Shown here: piece by piece, positions 26,511-36,335 of the stretch | How positions within the stretch are numbered: position 1 is the stretch's first letter | Layout: every line of letters starts with the position of its first letter | NCBI GenBank assembly: GCA_002360945.1 | Contig: DERO01000005.1 | Coordinates: forward strand, 44,523 to 108,522 | Direction of reading: 5' to 3' | Source: Leclercia adecarboxylata | GTDB lineage: Bacteria > Pseudomonadota > Gammaproteobacteria > Enterobacterales > Enterobacteriaceae | DNA length: 64,000 bases | Notes under the pieces: generated by a model | Database searches by the model: none | Seen by the model: the letters and a program-made list of their open reading frames with translations, nothing else | Told to the model about the DNA's origin: nothing | Translations under genes and position numbers: made by a program

Positions 26511-26990
26511 ATGTCTACACCCGCACATTTATGGCTTGAAGATGAAAATGGTTCTCCAGTTGTAGGAGGCTGTATAATGCCGTTACGGTTAGGCTCAATT
26601 GAGCTTAAGTCGTTCTCCCACGGTGTCACTATTCCGGTAGATCCGAACCTGGGAAAGCTTACTGGAACGCGTGTCCATCGTCCCATCACTATAGTAAAAG
26701 AGTTCGATCGCACCACGCCTCTTCTTTATCGTGCAGTATGTGAAGGAAGAACGATGAAGAAAGCCACCATTAAGATGTACCGAATCCTTGATTCAGGTAT
26801 AGAGGCTGAGTACTTCAATATTATTCTGGAGAATGTGAAATTCACTACTGTTGCACCCTATCTGGCTCCGAACGGAATGAGTAGCACGCATCTTGAAACG
26901 CTGGAGTTACGTTATGAGGCGATCACATGGAAATACACGGATGGGAATATTATCTACCGTGACTCATGGAATGATCGATGCTTTGGGTGA
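26511..26990 (+). CDS. hcp: Hcp-family type VI secretion tube protein/effector carrier
   Basis: 159 aa beginning MSTPAHLWLEDENGSPVVGG. The Hcp fold is evident from the order of strands: GSIELKSFSHGV, TGTRVHRPITIVKEFDRTTPLL, and the C-terminal LETLELRYEAITWKYTDGN that ends Hcp1/TssD proteins. There is no C-terminal toxin extension. No other T6SS structural gene (tssB, tssC, tssM, clpV, vgrG) is in the window, so this is an orphan copy that would depend on a T6SS elsewhere. Its upstream companions may be cargo. Confidence 0.85.
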   Translation: MSTPAHLWLEDENGSPVVGGCIMPLRLGSIELKSFSHGVTIPVDPNLGKLTGTRVHRPITIVKEFDRTTPLLYRAVCEGRTMKKATIKMYRILDSGIEAEYFNIILENVKFTTVAPYLAPNGMSSTHLETLELRYEAITWKYTDGNIIYRDSWNDRCFG

Positions 26991-27140
26991 ATAGCCATTA
27001 ACGCCTTGAATATTGGACCAAATCGCCAGCACAAGCCTGGTAATAACAAAACTAAAAACAGCTTCATAAAGGAAGATTTCGTCCCCTTTAATAAACCCTT
27101 TAGTTCTGTTGGCCTGTGCTGGCGCGACCTGGTCTTCCCC

Positions 27141-30100
27141 TTATCCGATCAGAACAAAATCATTCATATCGATGCTGTTAGCCTTCACGTTTTCTAACGT
27201 AATGACATTGCCATTAGCAGGGTTGCCGAGGGTAATCAGGGTACTGTTACCAGCTCCCCCGGCAATGGTGATGCTGCTGGCAAAATTCGCCACGCTGATG
27301 CCCAGTGAACTCAGATCGAGGTAGTCCTGTCCGCCGCTGGGATTACTGTCGAAGCCGTTGGTAATACGGTCTCGCCCAAAGCCTGCGCTAAAGACGAAGG
27401 TGTCATTTCCCGTACCACCGGTCAGGATATCGTCACCCTGGCCGCCCTCGAGTCGGTCGTTACCCGCTCCGCCCGTCAGTTTATCGTTACCGGCCCCGCC
27501 CTGAAGAGTATCGGCACCGTCACCCCCATCAAGGGCGTCATTTCCTGCCCCACCGTTCAGCTGGTCGTTTCCTCCCATCCCATACAAAGCATCATTACCG
27601 CTGCCGCCGGTGATGGTGTTGGCAATGGCATTTCCTCTGCCGGTGAAAGCGCCGGTCCCGGTAAACACCAGGGTTTCAATGCTGGTGGTCAAGGTGTAAT
27701 TATTGAGAGTGGTCTGGACAACATCATTCGTCCCGCTATTCAGATCTTCCTTGACGATATCCTTCGCATTATCAACCAGATAAATATCGTCTCCGGAACC
27801 CCCTGTCATGGTATCGGCACCCTGGCCACCCTCGAGCCTGTCGTTACCCGCTCCGCCTGTCAGTTTATCGCTACCGGCTCCGCCCTGAAGATTATCGGCA
27901 CCGTCACCCCCATCAAGGGAGTCATTACCGCTGCCACCGGTGATGGAGTTGGCAAGGGCATTCCCTTTGCCGGTGAAAGCGCCTGTCCCGGTGAACACCA
28001 GGTTTTCAACGTTAGTGGTCAGGGTGTAAGTGTTGAGAGTGGTCTGGACAACATCCGTTCCGCCATTAAGCGCTTCTGTGACGATATCGCCCTTATTATC
28101 AACAATATAGGTATCATTGCCGAGACCACCCGCCATCACATCGGCGCCCGTGCCGCCGTTGAGGATATCGTTGCCGGCACCACCGTTGAGCGTGTCGTTG
28201 CCGCCCCCACCGTTCAGGACGTCGTGGCCGATCCCGCCATTGAGAATGTCATTGCCGTTCCCGCCATTCAGGACGAGGTTGTTGTTGGCTACGACCGGCG
28301 GTTTATCGAGCTGACTCGTCCCGAAGATGTTCTCGGGAAGATTGGTCAGGCCCGTGTTGCGTGCCACGATCGCAGCAAAGCCCTGCTCCTCGAGGACGTC
28401 GTAGAAGTCCAGATGCTCCACGCGATCGATATAATACAGCCGGTCACCTTCCTGGATGCGGTCAAGTTGCTCGTGGATGATGACCCAGAAGGTCTGGCCC
28501 ACCACACCGCCATTGATGTGCTTCTCGGCAAGTCCGCCCACGAACAGATCCACTCTGTCGATGCCTTTGACGGTGTTTCCGTTAACAAATTGATAGCCAG
28601 GGTTGGCCGCGAGGAAGTCTGCAATCTGAGCATCTTCCAGCACGAGGTCTGGATAGGCCTGCTTAAATTGCGCAATGACGGTATCGCTGAGATTGTTCCG
28701 GGTCTGGAAGTCCTCCCATGAACTGTAGGGGGTGAGATCGCCGGCAAAGCTGACCGCCTCCTTCACATAGGGATCAAGAGAGGCCATCAGGTCGGCCCGG
28801 ATCTGGTTCATCGAACCCAGACCGACATCCCACTCGCGGGCGACGTCGAAAGCGAACACGTCAGCACTCATACGAACCAGGTCGTTTCGCACAGCATCAA
28901 CGAGATTGACGTCGACTTCTTCCGCCGCCTGGACAACACCACCGGCAATGATCCCGGCGGCACCCAGTTGCTCATAGCCTGGCTGTGGAGAGTAGGGCAG
29001 CTGCGCTTTAGGGAAATTGAATGCGCTCGTATCGTTGGTCGGGTTAAGGAACGCGTCGAACAGCGGTACCTGCGTTGCATTGCCCTGAGCGTCGAGCACC
29101 GTCAGCGTCTGCCCTATCATCGAATGACCGAACCGGTAAGCGGCAACCGCGAACTCGTGCGAGACGCGTGCATCCACGTCCGGGTTGTACTCGACGAAGC
29201 CGTGATTGCCGTCACCTCTCATGCCACCCAGCAACTTGTCGGCGAAGTCGGTGTAAATAACGCGCTGATATTCAGCCTCGTTGATGATCTTGGCAGCCTG
29301 GAACAGCTCTTCAGCGGTTCCAACAAATCCGGCGTCGAGCAATCCGTTGACATGGAAGTTGTGATTCCGCGCCCAGATGTTGTGGACCGCAGTGAGGGCG
29401 ATGTTCTCGTTCGCCCGCCCATCACCCGCCACGTAGTGGTCGAGCAGGTTGATAAAGGGGTTGGTGTCGAGCAGCAGCGCAAAGCCACTTCCCATGAAAT
29501 TAGCGGTCATGGCAGGGAGCATCGACGAGTTGATCACGCCATTGCTGTCGACCAGTCCGGCGTAGTACTCCTGGAAGGTCACGTTGTGATCGCCCGGCAG
29601 CGAGCTGTCGGTGAACAGCGTGTTGTTGTTCCAGTGATGCAGGATCAGTTCCCTCAGCGTGGGCAGCAGTTTGAAATTGGGATTTGAGGGATCCAGTCCG
29701 CCCTCCAGCAGTTTGCCCGTAAACCCGCCCAGTCCGTCGCCTTCGCGCAGGAACTGGCCGACGAGTTCGTTCGAGCCATAGGTTTGGTTCTGGTCAGCGA
29801 AGGGCGATGTCTTATTGAGATGCTGCGGGATGCCATTGGCATCAATGCTGTCAACGGTGCCGCGAGTCAGGTCCGCAGGATTGGGCACCGAGCCCGGAGT
29901 GCCAATCTGGATGGTTCCGCTACCGCCCTTGCCGAGGAAATCGAGACCGTGATCGAAGTACTGACCGAAGGCCGTGAACAAGCTGTTCACGCCGGCGGCG
30001 TTGCCAGAAAGGTTTGCTTCCTGTGTACCAAGGGCATCGCTGATGGCACGTGGATCCAGCCCGGAGAACAGGGGGTTGATGTCGCGGTTGTGCGTCGTCT

Positions 30101-30698
30101 CATTGTAAGCGCCGTAGTGCGCGTCGGTGAGTCGTATGAACGGCTGATCGGCCGAACCATAGTCAAGGTGAACACGGTTATTGCCGGTGCCTTCGAGATC
30201 GCGGATCCCGAGAGCATCGTTGTCTTCACCGCCTTCAAGCCCGTTGACGAGATTCTTCAGGTTGGCGACATCACTTGCGGTGAGCGGGAAGGCGCCATCG
30301 CCGCCGACATCGTCATCACCGCTGGCATTGTCATCCGCCGACGTTTTCTTGCTCGCTAAGATAAGCGGTTCGGGAGCTGTGTTCACTTCAACGTTGGTTA
30401 AGACGTTGGCGGTCTGGTTACGGATAATCCCTGACGGCGGAGCGATAGCCGACCCTGTCCCGGCGTATTCCGCTTTAAACGAGGGATCAAACACGCGCTG
30501 GAAGGAATGATCTGTCGTACCAAACTTATCCTGTCGTGTGACCAGGTTACTTAATCCAACATCCAGGGGACTTGTAGCGAATGGCACCAGCCGGTTGGAG
30601 AGTATATTGAAGTAAACTCCGTCGACAAACGCTTGAGTTATTGCGTTTTGCTGGAGGCTAAATTTCAGATCGGGCTTTTTGACATTGTTCATGTTCAT
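27141..30698 (-). CDS. RTX-repeat animal-type haem peroxidase
   Basis: 1185 aa. Residues about 180-780 are an animal-type haem peroxidase: FGQYFDHGLDF (distal His, about 237-247), the IWARNHNFHVNGL helix and AAYRFGHSMIGQTL (proximal His, about 520-525). Residues about 800-1115 are RTX calcium-binding nonapeptides (GGNGNDILNGG type) interleaved with TYIVDN-like and GTGAFTGKGNAxAN blocks. There is no Sec signal, so export by a type I system through the C-terminal end is expected; none is encoded here. Close relatives in alphaproteobacteria and Pseudomonas (MopA) oxidise Mn(II). It is GC-richer than the adjoining hcp region. It faces hcp tail to tail with a 150-bp gap and no obvious terminator. 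Confidence 0.88.
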   Translation of the reverse strand: MNMNNVKKPDLKFSLQQNAITQAFVDGVYFNILSNRLVPFATSPLDVGLSNLVTRQDKFGTTDHSFQRVFDPSFKAEYAGTGSAIAPPSGIIRNQTANVLTNVEVNTAPEPLILASKKTSADDNASGDDDVGGDGAFPLTASDVANLKNLVNGLEGGEDNDALGIRDLEGTGNNRVHLDYGSADQPFIRLTDAHYGAYNETTHNRDINPLFSGLDPRAISDALGTQEANLSGNAAGVNSLFTAFGQYFDHGLDFLGKGGSGTIQIGTPGSVPNPADLTRGTVDSIDANGIPQHLNKTSPFADQNQTYGSNELVGQFLREGDGLGGFTGKLLEGGLDPSNPNFKLLPTLRELILHHWNNNTLFTDSSLPGDHNVTFQEYYAGLVDSNGVINSSMLPAMTANFMGSGFALLLDTNPFINLLDHYVAGDGRANENIALTAVHNIWARNHNFHVNGLLDAGFVGTAEELFQAAKIINEAEYQRVIYTDFADKLLGGMRGDGNHGFVEYNPDVDARVSHEFAVAAYRFGHSMIGQTLTVLDAQGNATQVPLFDAFLNPTNDTSAFNFPKAQLPYSPQPGYEQLGAAGIIAGGVVQAAEEVDVNLVDAVRNDLVRMSADVFAFDVAREWDVGLGSMNQIRADLMASLDPYVKEAVSFAGDLTPYSSWEDFQTRNNLSDTVIAQFKQAYPDLVLEDAQIADFLAANPGYQFVNGNTVKGIDRVDLFVGGLAEKHINGGVVGQTFWVIIHEQLDRIQEGDRLYYIDRVEHLDFYDVLEEQGFAAIVARNTGLTNLPENIFGTSQLDKPPVVANNNLVLNGGNGNDILNGGIGHDVLNGGGGNDTLNGGAGNDILNGGTGADVMAGGLGNDTYIVDNKGDIVTEALNGGTDVVQTTLNTYTLTTNVENLVFTGTGAFTGKGNALANSITGGSGNDSLDGGDGADNLQGGAGSDKLTGGAGNDRLEGGQGADTMTGGSGDDIYLVDNAKDIVKEDLNSGTNDVVQTTLNNYTLTTSIETLVFTGTGAFTGRGNAIANTITGGSGNDALYGMGGNDQLNGGAGNDALDGGDGADTLQGGAGNDKLTGGAGNDRLEGGQGDDILTGGTGNDTFVFSAGFGRDRITNGFDSNPSGGQDYLDLSSLGISVANFASSITIAGGAGNSTLITLGNPANGNVITLENVKANSIDMNDFVLIG
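27400..28285 (-). repeat. RTX nonapeptide repeat region with internal duplication
   Basis: Within the peroxidase gene, glycine/aspartate nonapeptides (GGxGxDxLx) occur in three blocks: about 28110-28285, 27840-27960 and 27400-27600. Between them lie two near-identical ~60-codon modules containing GNDTYIVDN or GDDIYLVDN, then TTLNxYTLTTxxExLVFTG. The modules differ by few substitutions, which suggests recent tandem duplication. Confidence 0.85.
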
Positions 30699-31230
30699 TA
30701 CTCTCTATAATGATTATGAAAAGGCAGGAAAATGCGCAGCCGGAATGCGGCTCATGCATTACGCGCCTGGATTTGCTAACTAATAGATATGCTTAGCTCC
30801 TGCTGGAAAACATTTACACAAGTCAAAAATAACAATCGTCAATTATTAGCAACCACCTTCAATAACTATCCAGCAATGCAACGGTACAGGCGGACTGTTC
30901 CAGAACAATATTGAGAAAAACCATAAATAATAATTAATTATTAATAGGGGTACGCTAAATTCAATAAGATTAAAGTTTAAAAATAATTATAAAAATAATA
31001 CGTTACTATCACCGCTTCGCTGAAATGCCGAAACGCACTTATATTGAGATATGATTAACATCATCAACGCGGTCATTATGTGTAATGGTAAGCGTGCTTA
31101 TTTATTTTGGAAAATAAGAGATGAGGCTCTGAGCGGGTTAGCATTACCACGCAATAGTAATTTACTGCCGCAGCTGGATTTTTCCTGTGTATGCCATCCG
31201 GTCAATGTTTGAAGCAATAGCGTCAATCCT
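30699..31230. other. Intergenic region between the peroxidase and hydN control regions
   Basis: About 530 bp, AT-rich in its left two thirds, with no gene I can support. It must hold the peroxidase promoter on the minus strand, but no clear -35/-10 pair or regulator site stands out. From 31231 rightward it becomes the hydN control region. Confidence 0.5.
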
Positions 31231-31254
31231 GTCATCGTCACTTCTGACGACGAC
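31231..31254. promoter_or_regulatory. Candidate FhlA site upstream of hydN
   Basis: GTCATCGTCA and TGACGACGAC are 10-bp inverted arms (one mismatch) around CTTC. They lie 47 bp upstream of the hydN sigma-54 element. The TCGTCA/TGACGA half-sites recur at the fdhF palindrome (37368-37396) and next to the hyp-hyc palindrome, supporting a shared activator. Confidence 0.5.
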
Positions 31255-31300
31255 ACCCATTCTTCAGGTAAAAATCCTTTGAATTCAAATGTATAACTTC

Positions 31301-31315
31301 TGGCCCGGTTTATGC
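31301..31315 (+). promoter_or_regulatory. Sigma-54 promoter of hydN-fdhF-hypF-nixA
   Basis: TGGCCCGGTTTATGC has GG and GC 10 bp apart and lies 41 bp upstream of the hydN ATG. Confidence 0.85.
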
Positions 31316-31355
31316 ATACCTCCGGCAAGCTAACCATCATTCCCGGAGATTAAGG

Positions 31356-31901
31356 ATGAACCGTTTCATCATCGCCGATGCCAGCAAATGCATCGGCTGT
31401 CGTACCTGTGAAGTAGCCTGCGTGGTGTCACACCACGATACCCAGGACTGCGCGTCGCTGACCCCGCAGAACTTCCTGCCGCGCATTCACGTCATCAAAG
31501 GCGTCAACGTTTCCACGGCGACCATGTGCCGCCAGTGCGAAGACGCCCCTTGCGCCACCGTCTGCCCGAACGGGGCCATCACCCGCGACAACGACTTTGT
31601 TCACGTCCACCAGGAGCGCTGCATCGGGTGCAAAACCTGCGTCGTCGCCTGCCCGTACGGCGCGATGGAAGTGGTGCTGCGTCCGGTTGTGCGCAGCATC
31701 GGTGCCGGGCTGAACGTGATGTCGGAAAAGGCCGAGGCCAACAAGTGCGACCTCTGCTACCACCAACCGGACGGCCCCGCCTGCATTCAGGCCTGCCCGA
31801 CCAATGCCATCGTCTGCATCGATCGCAAGAAGCTTGAGCAGTTGAGTCTCGATAAACGCCGTCGTGCGGCGCTGGACTCCGTTTCCTCGCAGATGCTGTA
31901 A
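31356..31901 (+). CDS. hydN: Iron-sulfur electron carrier HydN
   Basis: 181 aa (E. coli about 175), starting MNRFIIADASKCIGCRTCE after a good ribosome site (TTAAGGATG). It has four [4Fe-4S] clusters: CIGCRTCEVAC, CRQCEDAPCATVC, CIGCKTCVVAC and CDLC...CIQAC. It is a HycB paralogue linked to formate dehydrogenase H activity. Here it directly precedes an fdhF paralogue, which supports a role as the electron partner of that enzyme. Confidence 0.94.
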   Translation: MNRFIIADASKCIGCRTCEVACVVSHHDTQDCASLTPQNFLPRIHVIKGVNVSTATMCRQCEDAPCATVCPNGAITRDNDFVHVHQERCIGCKTCVVACPYGAMEVVLRPVVRSIGAGLNVMSEKAEANKCDLCYHQPDGPACIQACPTNAIVCIDRKKLEQLSLDKRRRAALDSVSSQML

Positions 31902-31941
31902 GCCTCTGCCTTTCTTTTCACTTTTAGCAGGTCTGTTACTG

Positions 31942-34092
31942 ATGAAAAAAATCACCAGCGTCTGCCCGTACTGTGGTGCGGGCTGTAAATTAAAACTCGT
32001 CGTCGACAACAATAAAATCGTTCGTGCGGAGGGCGCGCAGGGCGTCACCAACCAGAATCAGCTGTGCCTGAAGGGCTATTACGGCTGGGATTTTCTCAAC
32101 GATACCCGGCTGCTGACGCCGCGCCTCACCCAGCCGATGATCCGCTACCAGAAGGGTGGCAAGCTGGTGCCGGTCTCCTGGGAGGAGGCCATCCGCTACA
32201 CCGCCCGTCGCCTGAGCGAAATCAAGGCTCACTTCGGGCCGCGCGCCATCATGACCACCGGTTCATCCCGCGGCACCGGGAATGAAACCAACTACGTGAT
32301 GCAGAAGTTTGCCCGCGGGGTGCTCAACACCAACAACGTCGACTGCTGCGCCCGCGTCTGCCACGGGCCGAGCGTGGCCGGGCTGCAGGAGACGCTGGGC
32401 AACGGGGCGATGAGCAACTCCATCAGCGATATCGAAAACTCAAAATGCCTGCTGATCTTCGGCTACAACTGCGCCGACTCGCACCCGATCGTCGCCCGCC
32501 GGGTGATCAAAGCCAAACAGAACGGTGCAAGGGTGATCGTCTGCGATCCGCGCAAAATTGAAACCGCGCGCATTGCCGACCGGCACCTGCAGATCCACAA
32601 CGGCTGCAATATGGCGCTGGTGAACGCCTTTATTTACACCCTGCTGGACGAGAGCCTCTACAACGCCGACTACGTGGCCCGCTACACCGAAGGGCTGGAC
32701 GCGCTGCGCGAAACGGTCAGTGAGTACGCCCCGGAAAACGTCGAGGGCATCACCGGGGTCAGCGCCCGGCAGATCCGCGAGGCGATGCGCATCTACGCCG
32801 CCGCGCCGTCCGCCACCGTGATGTGGGGGATGGGCGTCACCCAGTTCGGGCAGGCGGTGGACGTGGTGAAAGGGCTCTCCACCCTGGCGCTGCTCACCGG
32901 CAACCTCGGACGCGAACACTGCGGCGTCGGCCCGGTGCGCGGGCAGAATAACGTCCAGGGCGCGTGCGACATGGGGGTGATCCCCAACCAGTTCCCCGGC
33001 TATCAGGACGTCACCGACCCGCAGGTGCGGGAGAAGTTCGCCCGGGCGTGGGGCGTCAATCCCGCGTTGATGGATGACCAGGTCGGGGTGCGGATCACCG
33101 AAGTGCCGCACCTCGCGCTGGAGGGCAAGGTCAAAGCCTATTACATCATGGGGGAAGATCCGCTCCAGACCGAAGCCGACTTAGGGTTGGTGCGCAAAGG
33201 GTTTGACGCGCTGGACTTCGTGGTGGTGCAGGACATCTTTATGACCAAAACCGCCGAGGCGGCGGACGTGCTGCTGCCCGCCACCTCCTGGGGCGAACAC
33301 GGCGGGGTCTTTACCTGCGCCGACCGGGGTTTCCAGCGCTTTGAAAAAGCCGTTGAGCCGAAGGGCAACGTCAAGCGCGACTGGGAGATCATCAGCCTGA
33401 TCGCCACCGCGATGGGCTATCCGATGGCGTACCGCGATAACCAGCAGATCTGGGACGAAATGCGCGAGCTGTGCCCGCTGTTCTACGGCGTGACGTACGA
33501 CAAAATGGGCGAGATGGGGCATATCCAGTGGCCGTGCCCGACCCTCGACCATCCGGGCACGCCGTGGCTGTACGAGGGCAACCGCTTCGACACCCCGAGC
33601 GGCAAAGGGCAGCTGTTTGCCGCCCCGTGGCGCAAACCGGCGGAGATGCCGGACGCCGACTATCCGCTGGTGCTCTGCACCGTGCGCGAGGTGGGGCACT
33701 ACTCCTGTCGTTCGATGACCGGCAACTGCGCGGCGCTGCAGACCCTGGCGGACGAGCCGGGCTTTGTGCAGATCAACCCGCAGGATGCACAGACGCTCGG
33801 CATCCGCGATCGCCAGCTGGTGTGGGTCAGCTCCCGTCGTGGGAAGGTGATCAGCCGCGCCGACGTCAACGAGCGCATCAATAAAGGGGCGGTATACATG
33901 ACCTATCAGTGGTGGATTGGGGCCTGCAACGAGCTGACCCAGGACAACCTCGATCCGGTCTCGAAAACGCCGGAAACCAAATACTGCGCGGTGAAGATCG
34001 ACACGATTGCCGATCAAAACTGGGCGGAAAACTATGCCCAGACCACCTACAGCGCGATGAAACAACGCCTGCGTGAGGCGGTAGAGAGTTAA
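31942..34092 (+). CDS. Formate dehydrogenase H, cysteine form
   Basis: Molybdopterin oxidoreductase of 716 aa, starting MKKITSVCPYCGAGC, an N-terminal [4Fe-4S] motif. It aligns along its whole length with the FdhF at 37517. Codon 140 is TGC (32359-32361) in CARVCHGPSVAG, exactly where FdhF has selenocysteine; the next residue is the catalytic His141. The conserved MTTGSSRGTGNETN and GVGPVRGQNNVQGACDMG segments are present. It sits between hydN and hypF in the hydN operon, where E. coli has nothing. Expected role: formate oxidation without selenium, probably with lower turnover. An upstream in-frame start would overlap hydN and is rejected. Confidence 0.93.
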   Translation: MKKITSVCPYCGAGCKLKLVVDNNKIVRAEGAQGVTNQNQLCLKGYYGWDFLNDTRLLTPRLTQPMIRYQKGGKLVPVSWEEAIRYTARRLSEIKAHFGPRAIMTTGSSRGTGNETNYVMQKFARGVLNTNNVDCCARVCHGPSVAGLQETLGNGAMSNSISDIENSKCLLIFGYNCADSHPIVARRVIKAKQNGARVIVCDPRKIETARIADRHLQIHNGCNMALVNAFIYTLLDESLYNADYVARYTEGLDALRETVSEYAPENVEGITGVSARQIREAMRIYAAAPSATVMWGMGVTQFGQAVDVVKGLSTLALLTGNLGREHCGVGPVRGQNNVQGACDMGVIPNQFPGYQDVTDPQVREKFARAWGVNPALMDDQVGVRITEVPHLALEGKVKAYYIMGEDPLQTEADLGLVRKGFDALDFVVVQDIFMTKTAEAADVLLPATSWGEHGGVFTCADRGFQRFEKAVEPKGNVKRDWEIISLIATAMGYPMAYRDNQQIWDEMRELCPLFYGVTYDKMGEMGHIQWPCPTLDHPGTPWLYEGNRFDTPSGKGQLFAAPWRKPAEMPDADYPLVLCTVREVGHYSCRSMTGNCAALQTLADEPGFVQINPQDAQTLGIRDRQLVWVSSRRGKVISRADVNERINKGAVYMTYQWWIGACNELTQDNLDPVSKTPETKYCAVKIDTIADQNWAENYAQTTYSAMKQRLREAVES

Positions 34093-34095
34093 TTC

Positions 34096-36321
34096 ATGAG
34101 GACAAACGGCACGCTGCTGCGCATTCGCGGCAAAGTCCAGGGGGTGGGGTTTCGCCCCTGGGTCTGGCAACTGGCCCGGCAGCTGGGGTTGAAGGGCGAC
34201 GTCTGCAACGACGGGGCAGGGGTGGTGGTGCGCCTCGTCGGTGAGCCGCAGGCCTTCATGCTCCAGCTGGCCGCCGGAGGCCCGCCGCTGGCACGCATCG
34301 ACGACATCAGCGAGCAGCCGTGGCACTGGGCACCGTTGCCGGAGGCGTTCACCATTCTGCCAAGTGGGCAGGGGCAGATGACCACCCAGGTGGTGCCGGA
34401 TGCCGCCACCTGCCCGGCGTGTCTGGCGGAGATGAACGATCCGCGCGAGCGTCGCTACCGCTATCCCTTTATCAACTGCACCCACTGTGGGCCGCGCTTC
34501 ACCATTATCCGGGCGATGCCTTACGACCGTCCGGCCACCACCATGGCGGCGTTTGCCCTGTGTCCGGCCTGCGAAGCGGAGTACCGCAACCCCGCCGACC
34601 GGCGCTTTCACGCCCAGCCGGTGGCCTGTCCGGACTGCGGGCCGCAGCTGAGCTGGGTGTGTGGCGAGGAGCGAGCAGAAAAAGACCACGCCCTGCGGGC
34701 CGCAGAGGCGACGTTAAAGCAGGGCGGGATCGTGGCGATAAAGGGGCTGGGCGGCTTTCATCTGGCCTGCGATGCCGGTAATCAGCAGGCGGTGACCCGC
34801 CTGCGCGAGCGCAAGGGGCGTCCGGCGAAACCGCTGGCGGTGATGATCCCGCCGCGATTAGCCGATGCACTCCCCGCAGAGGCGCAGGCGCTGCTGCGAT
34901 CCACGGCGGCGCCGATTGTGCTGGTGGATAAACGGCTCCTGGCCTGCTGCGAGGCCATCGCACCGGGGTTAAACGAGGTGGGGGTGATGCGGGCGGCGAA
35001 TCCGATCCAGCACCTGCTGATGCAGGATCTGGACTGCCCCCTGGTGATGACCTCCGGCAACCTTAACGGCTGCCCGCCGGCGCTGACCAACGACCGGGCC
35101 ATGCAGGATCTGGACGGCATCGCCGACGGCTGGCTGCTGCATAACCGCGACATCGTTCAGCGCATGGACGACTCGGTGCTGCGCGCCAGCGGCGAAATGC
35201 TGCGCCGCTCCCGGGGCTTTGTCCCGGATGCGCTGCCGCTGCCGCCCGGTTTTGACCATGTGCCTTCGCTGCTGTGTCTTGGCGCGGATCTGAAAAACAC
35301 CTTCTGCCTGGTGCGTGGCCGGGAGGCGATCCTCAGCCAGCACCTGGGCGATCTGGGTGACGACGACGCGCTGGCCCAGTGGCAGCAGGCGCTCAATGCC
35401 CTTCAGGATCTCTGGCAGTTTAGCCCGGAAGGCGTAGTGACCGACGCCCATCCCGGCTATCGCTCCACCCAACTCGGCGAGCAGATGCCGTATCCGCACC
35501 ATCGGGTGCTGCATCACCACGCTCACGCTGCGGCCTGCCTGGCGGAACACGGCTGGCCGCGCGACGGCGGAGATGTTATCGCCCTGGTACTTGACGGGCT
35601 AGGCCAGGGGGAAAACGGCGAGTTGTGGGGCGGGGAGTGCCTGCGGGTCAACTACCGCAGCTGTGACCGGCTCGGTGGACTGCCGGCGGTGGCGCTGCCA
35701 GGCGGCGACCTGGCGGCGCGTCAGCCGTGGCGCAACCTGCTGGCCCAGTTCCAGGCCTTTGTCCCTGAGTGGCAGACCTTGCCGGAGGCAAAAATCCTCG
35801 CCGATAAGCCCTGGCCGCCGCTGGCCCAGGCCATCGTGCGCGGGGTCAATTCGCCGCTGGCCTCGTCCGCCGGACGGCTGTTTGACGCGGTGGCTGCCGC
35901 AACCGGCTGCGCTCCGGCGCAGCTCAGCTACGAGGGGGAGGCTGCCTGTCGGCTGGAAGCCCTGGCCCTGCGCGGCGGGCCGGTCAGCCATCCGGTCACC
36001 TTGCCGGTCATCGACGGCGATCTGGATATGGCCGCCTTCTGGCAGCAGTGGCTGGGCTGGCAGGCCCCGGCTGAAGCACGCGCCTGGGCGTTTCACGACT
36101 CGCTGGCCCACGGCCTGGCGACGCTGGCGACGCTGCACGCCAGGATGCGCAACCTCGACACCATCGTCTGCAGCGGCGGGGTGATGCATAACCGGCTCCT
36201 GCGGGAACGCCTGCAGTTCTGGCTGGGCGATTTTACCGTGCTGTTTCCCGGGCGGCTGCCCGCTGGAGACGGTGCGATTGCATTTGGACAGGCGGTGATT
36301 GCTGCCGCGTCTCTTTCTTAA
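34096..36321 (+). CDS. hypF: Carbamoyltransferase HypF
   Basis: 741 aa (E. coli 750). It makes carbamoyl-AMP from carbamoyl phosphate and ATP and transfers the carbamoyl group to the HypE C-terminal cysteine. Domains in order: acylphosphatase ([16 protein letters not shown], residues about 10-90), two zinc fingers (CPACLAEM...CTHCGPRF and CPACEAEY...CPDCGPQL, about 105-185), a YrdC-like domain ([19 protein letters not shown], about 200-380) and a Kae1-like domain with [14 protein letters not shown] and [12 protein letters not shown]. It starts 4 bp after the upstream formate dehydrogenase gene. Confidence 0.97.
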   Translation: MRTNGTLLRIRGKVQGVGFRPWVWQLARQLGLKGDVCNDGAGVVVRLVGEPQAFMLQLAAGGPPLARIDDISEQPWHWAPLPEAFTILPSGQGQMTTQVVPDAATCPACLAEMNDPRERRYRYPFINCTHCGPRFTIIRAMPYDRPATTMAAFALCPACEAEYRNPADRRFHAQPVACPDCGPQLSWVCGEERAEKDHALRAAEATLKQGGIVAIKGLGGFHLACDAGNQQAVTRLRERKGRPAKPLAVMIPPRLADALPAEAQALLRSTAAPIVLVDKRLLACCEAIAPGLNEVGVMRAANPIQHLLMQDLDCPLVMTSGNLNGCPPALTNDRAMQDLDGIADGWLLHNRDIVQRMDDSVLRASGEMLRRSRGFVPDALPLPPGFDHVPSLLCLGADLKNTFCLVRGREAILSQHLGDLGDDDALAQWQQALNALQDLWQFSPEGVVTDAHPGYRSTQLGEQMPYPHHRVLHHHAHAAACLAEHGWPRDGGDVIALVLDGLGQGENGELWGGECLRVNYRSCDRLGGLPAVALPGGDLAARQPWRNLLAQFQAFVPEWQTLPEAKILADKPWPPLAQAIVRGVNSPLASSAGRLFDAVAAATGCAPAQLSYEGEAACRLEALALRGGPVSHPVTLPVIDGDLDMAAFWQQWLGWQAPAEARAWAFHDSLAHGLATLATLHARMRNLDTIVCSGGVMHNRLLRERLQFWLGDFTVLFPGRLPAGDGAIAFGQAVIAAASLS

Positions 36322-36335
36322 ATCGGGATATCAGG

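Noticed and set aside
33181..34689. Long minus-strand open frame opposite the Cys-form dehydrogenase and hypF
   Set aside because: Same effect; it crosses two well-identified genes and has no recognisable motif.
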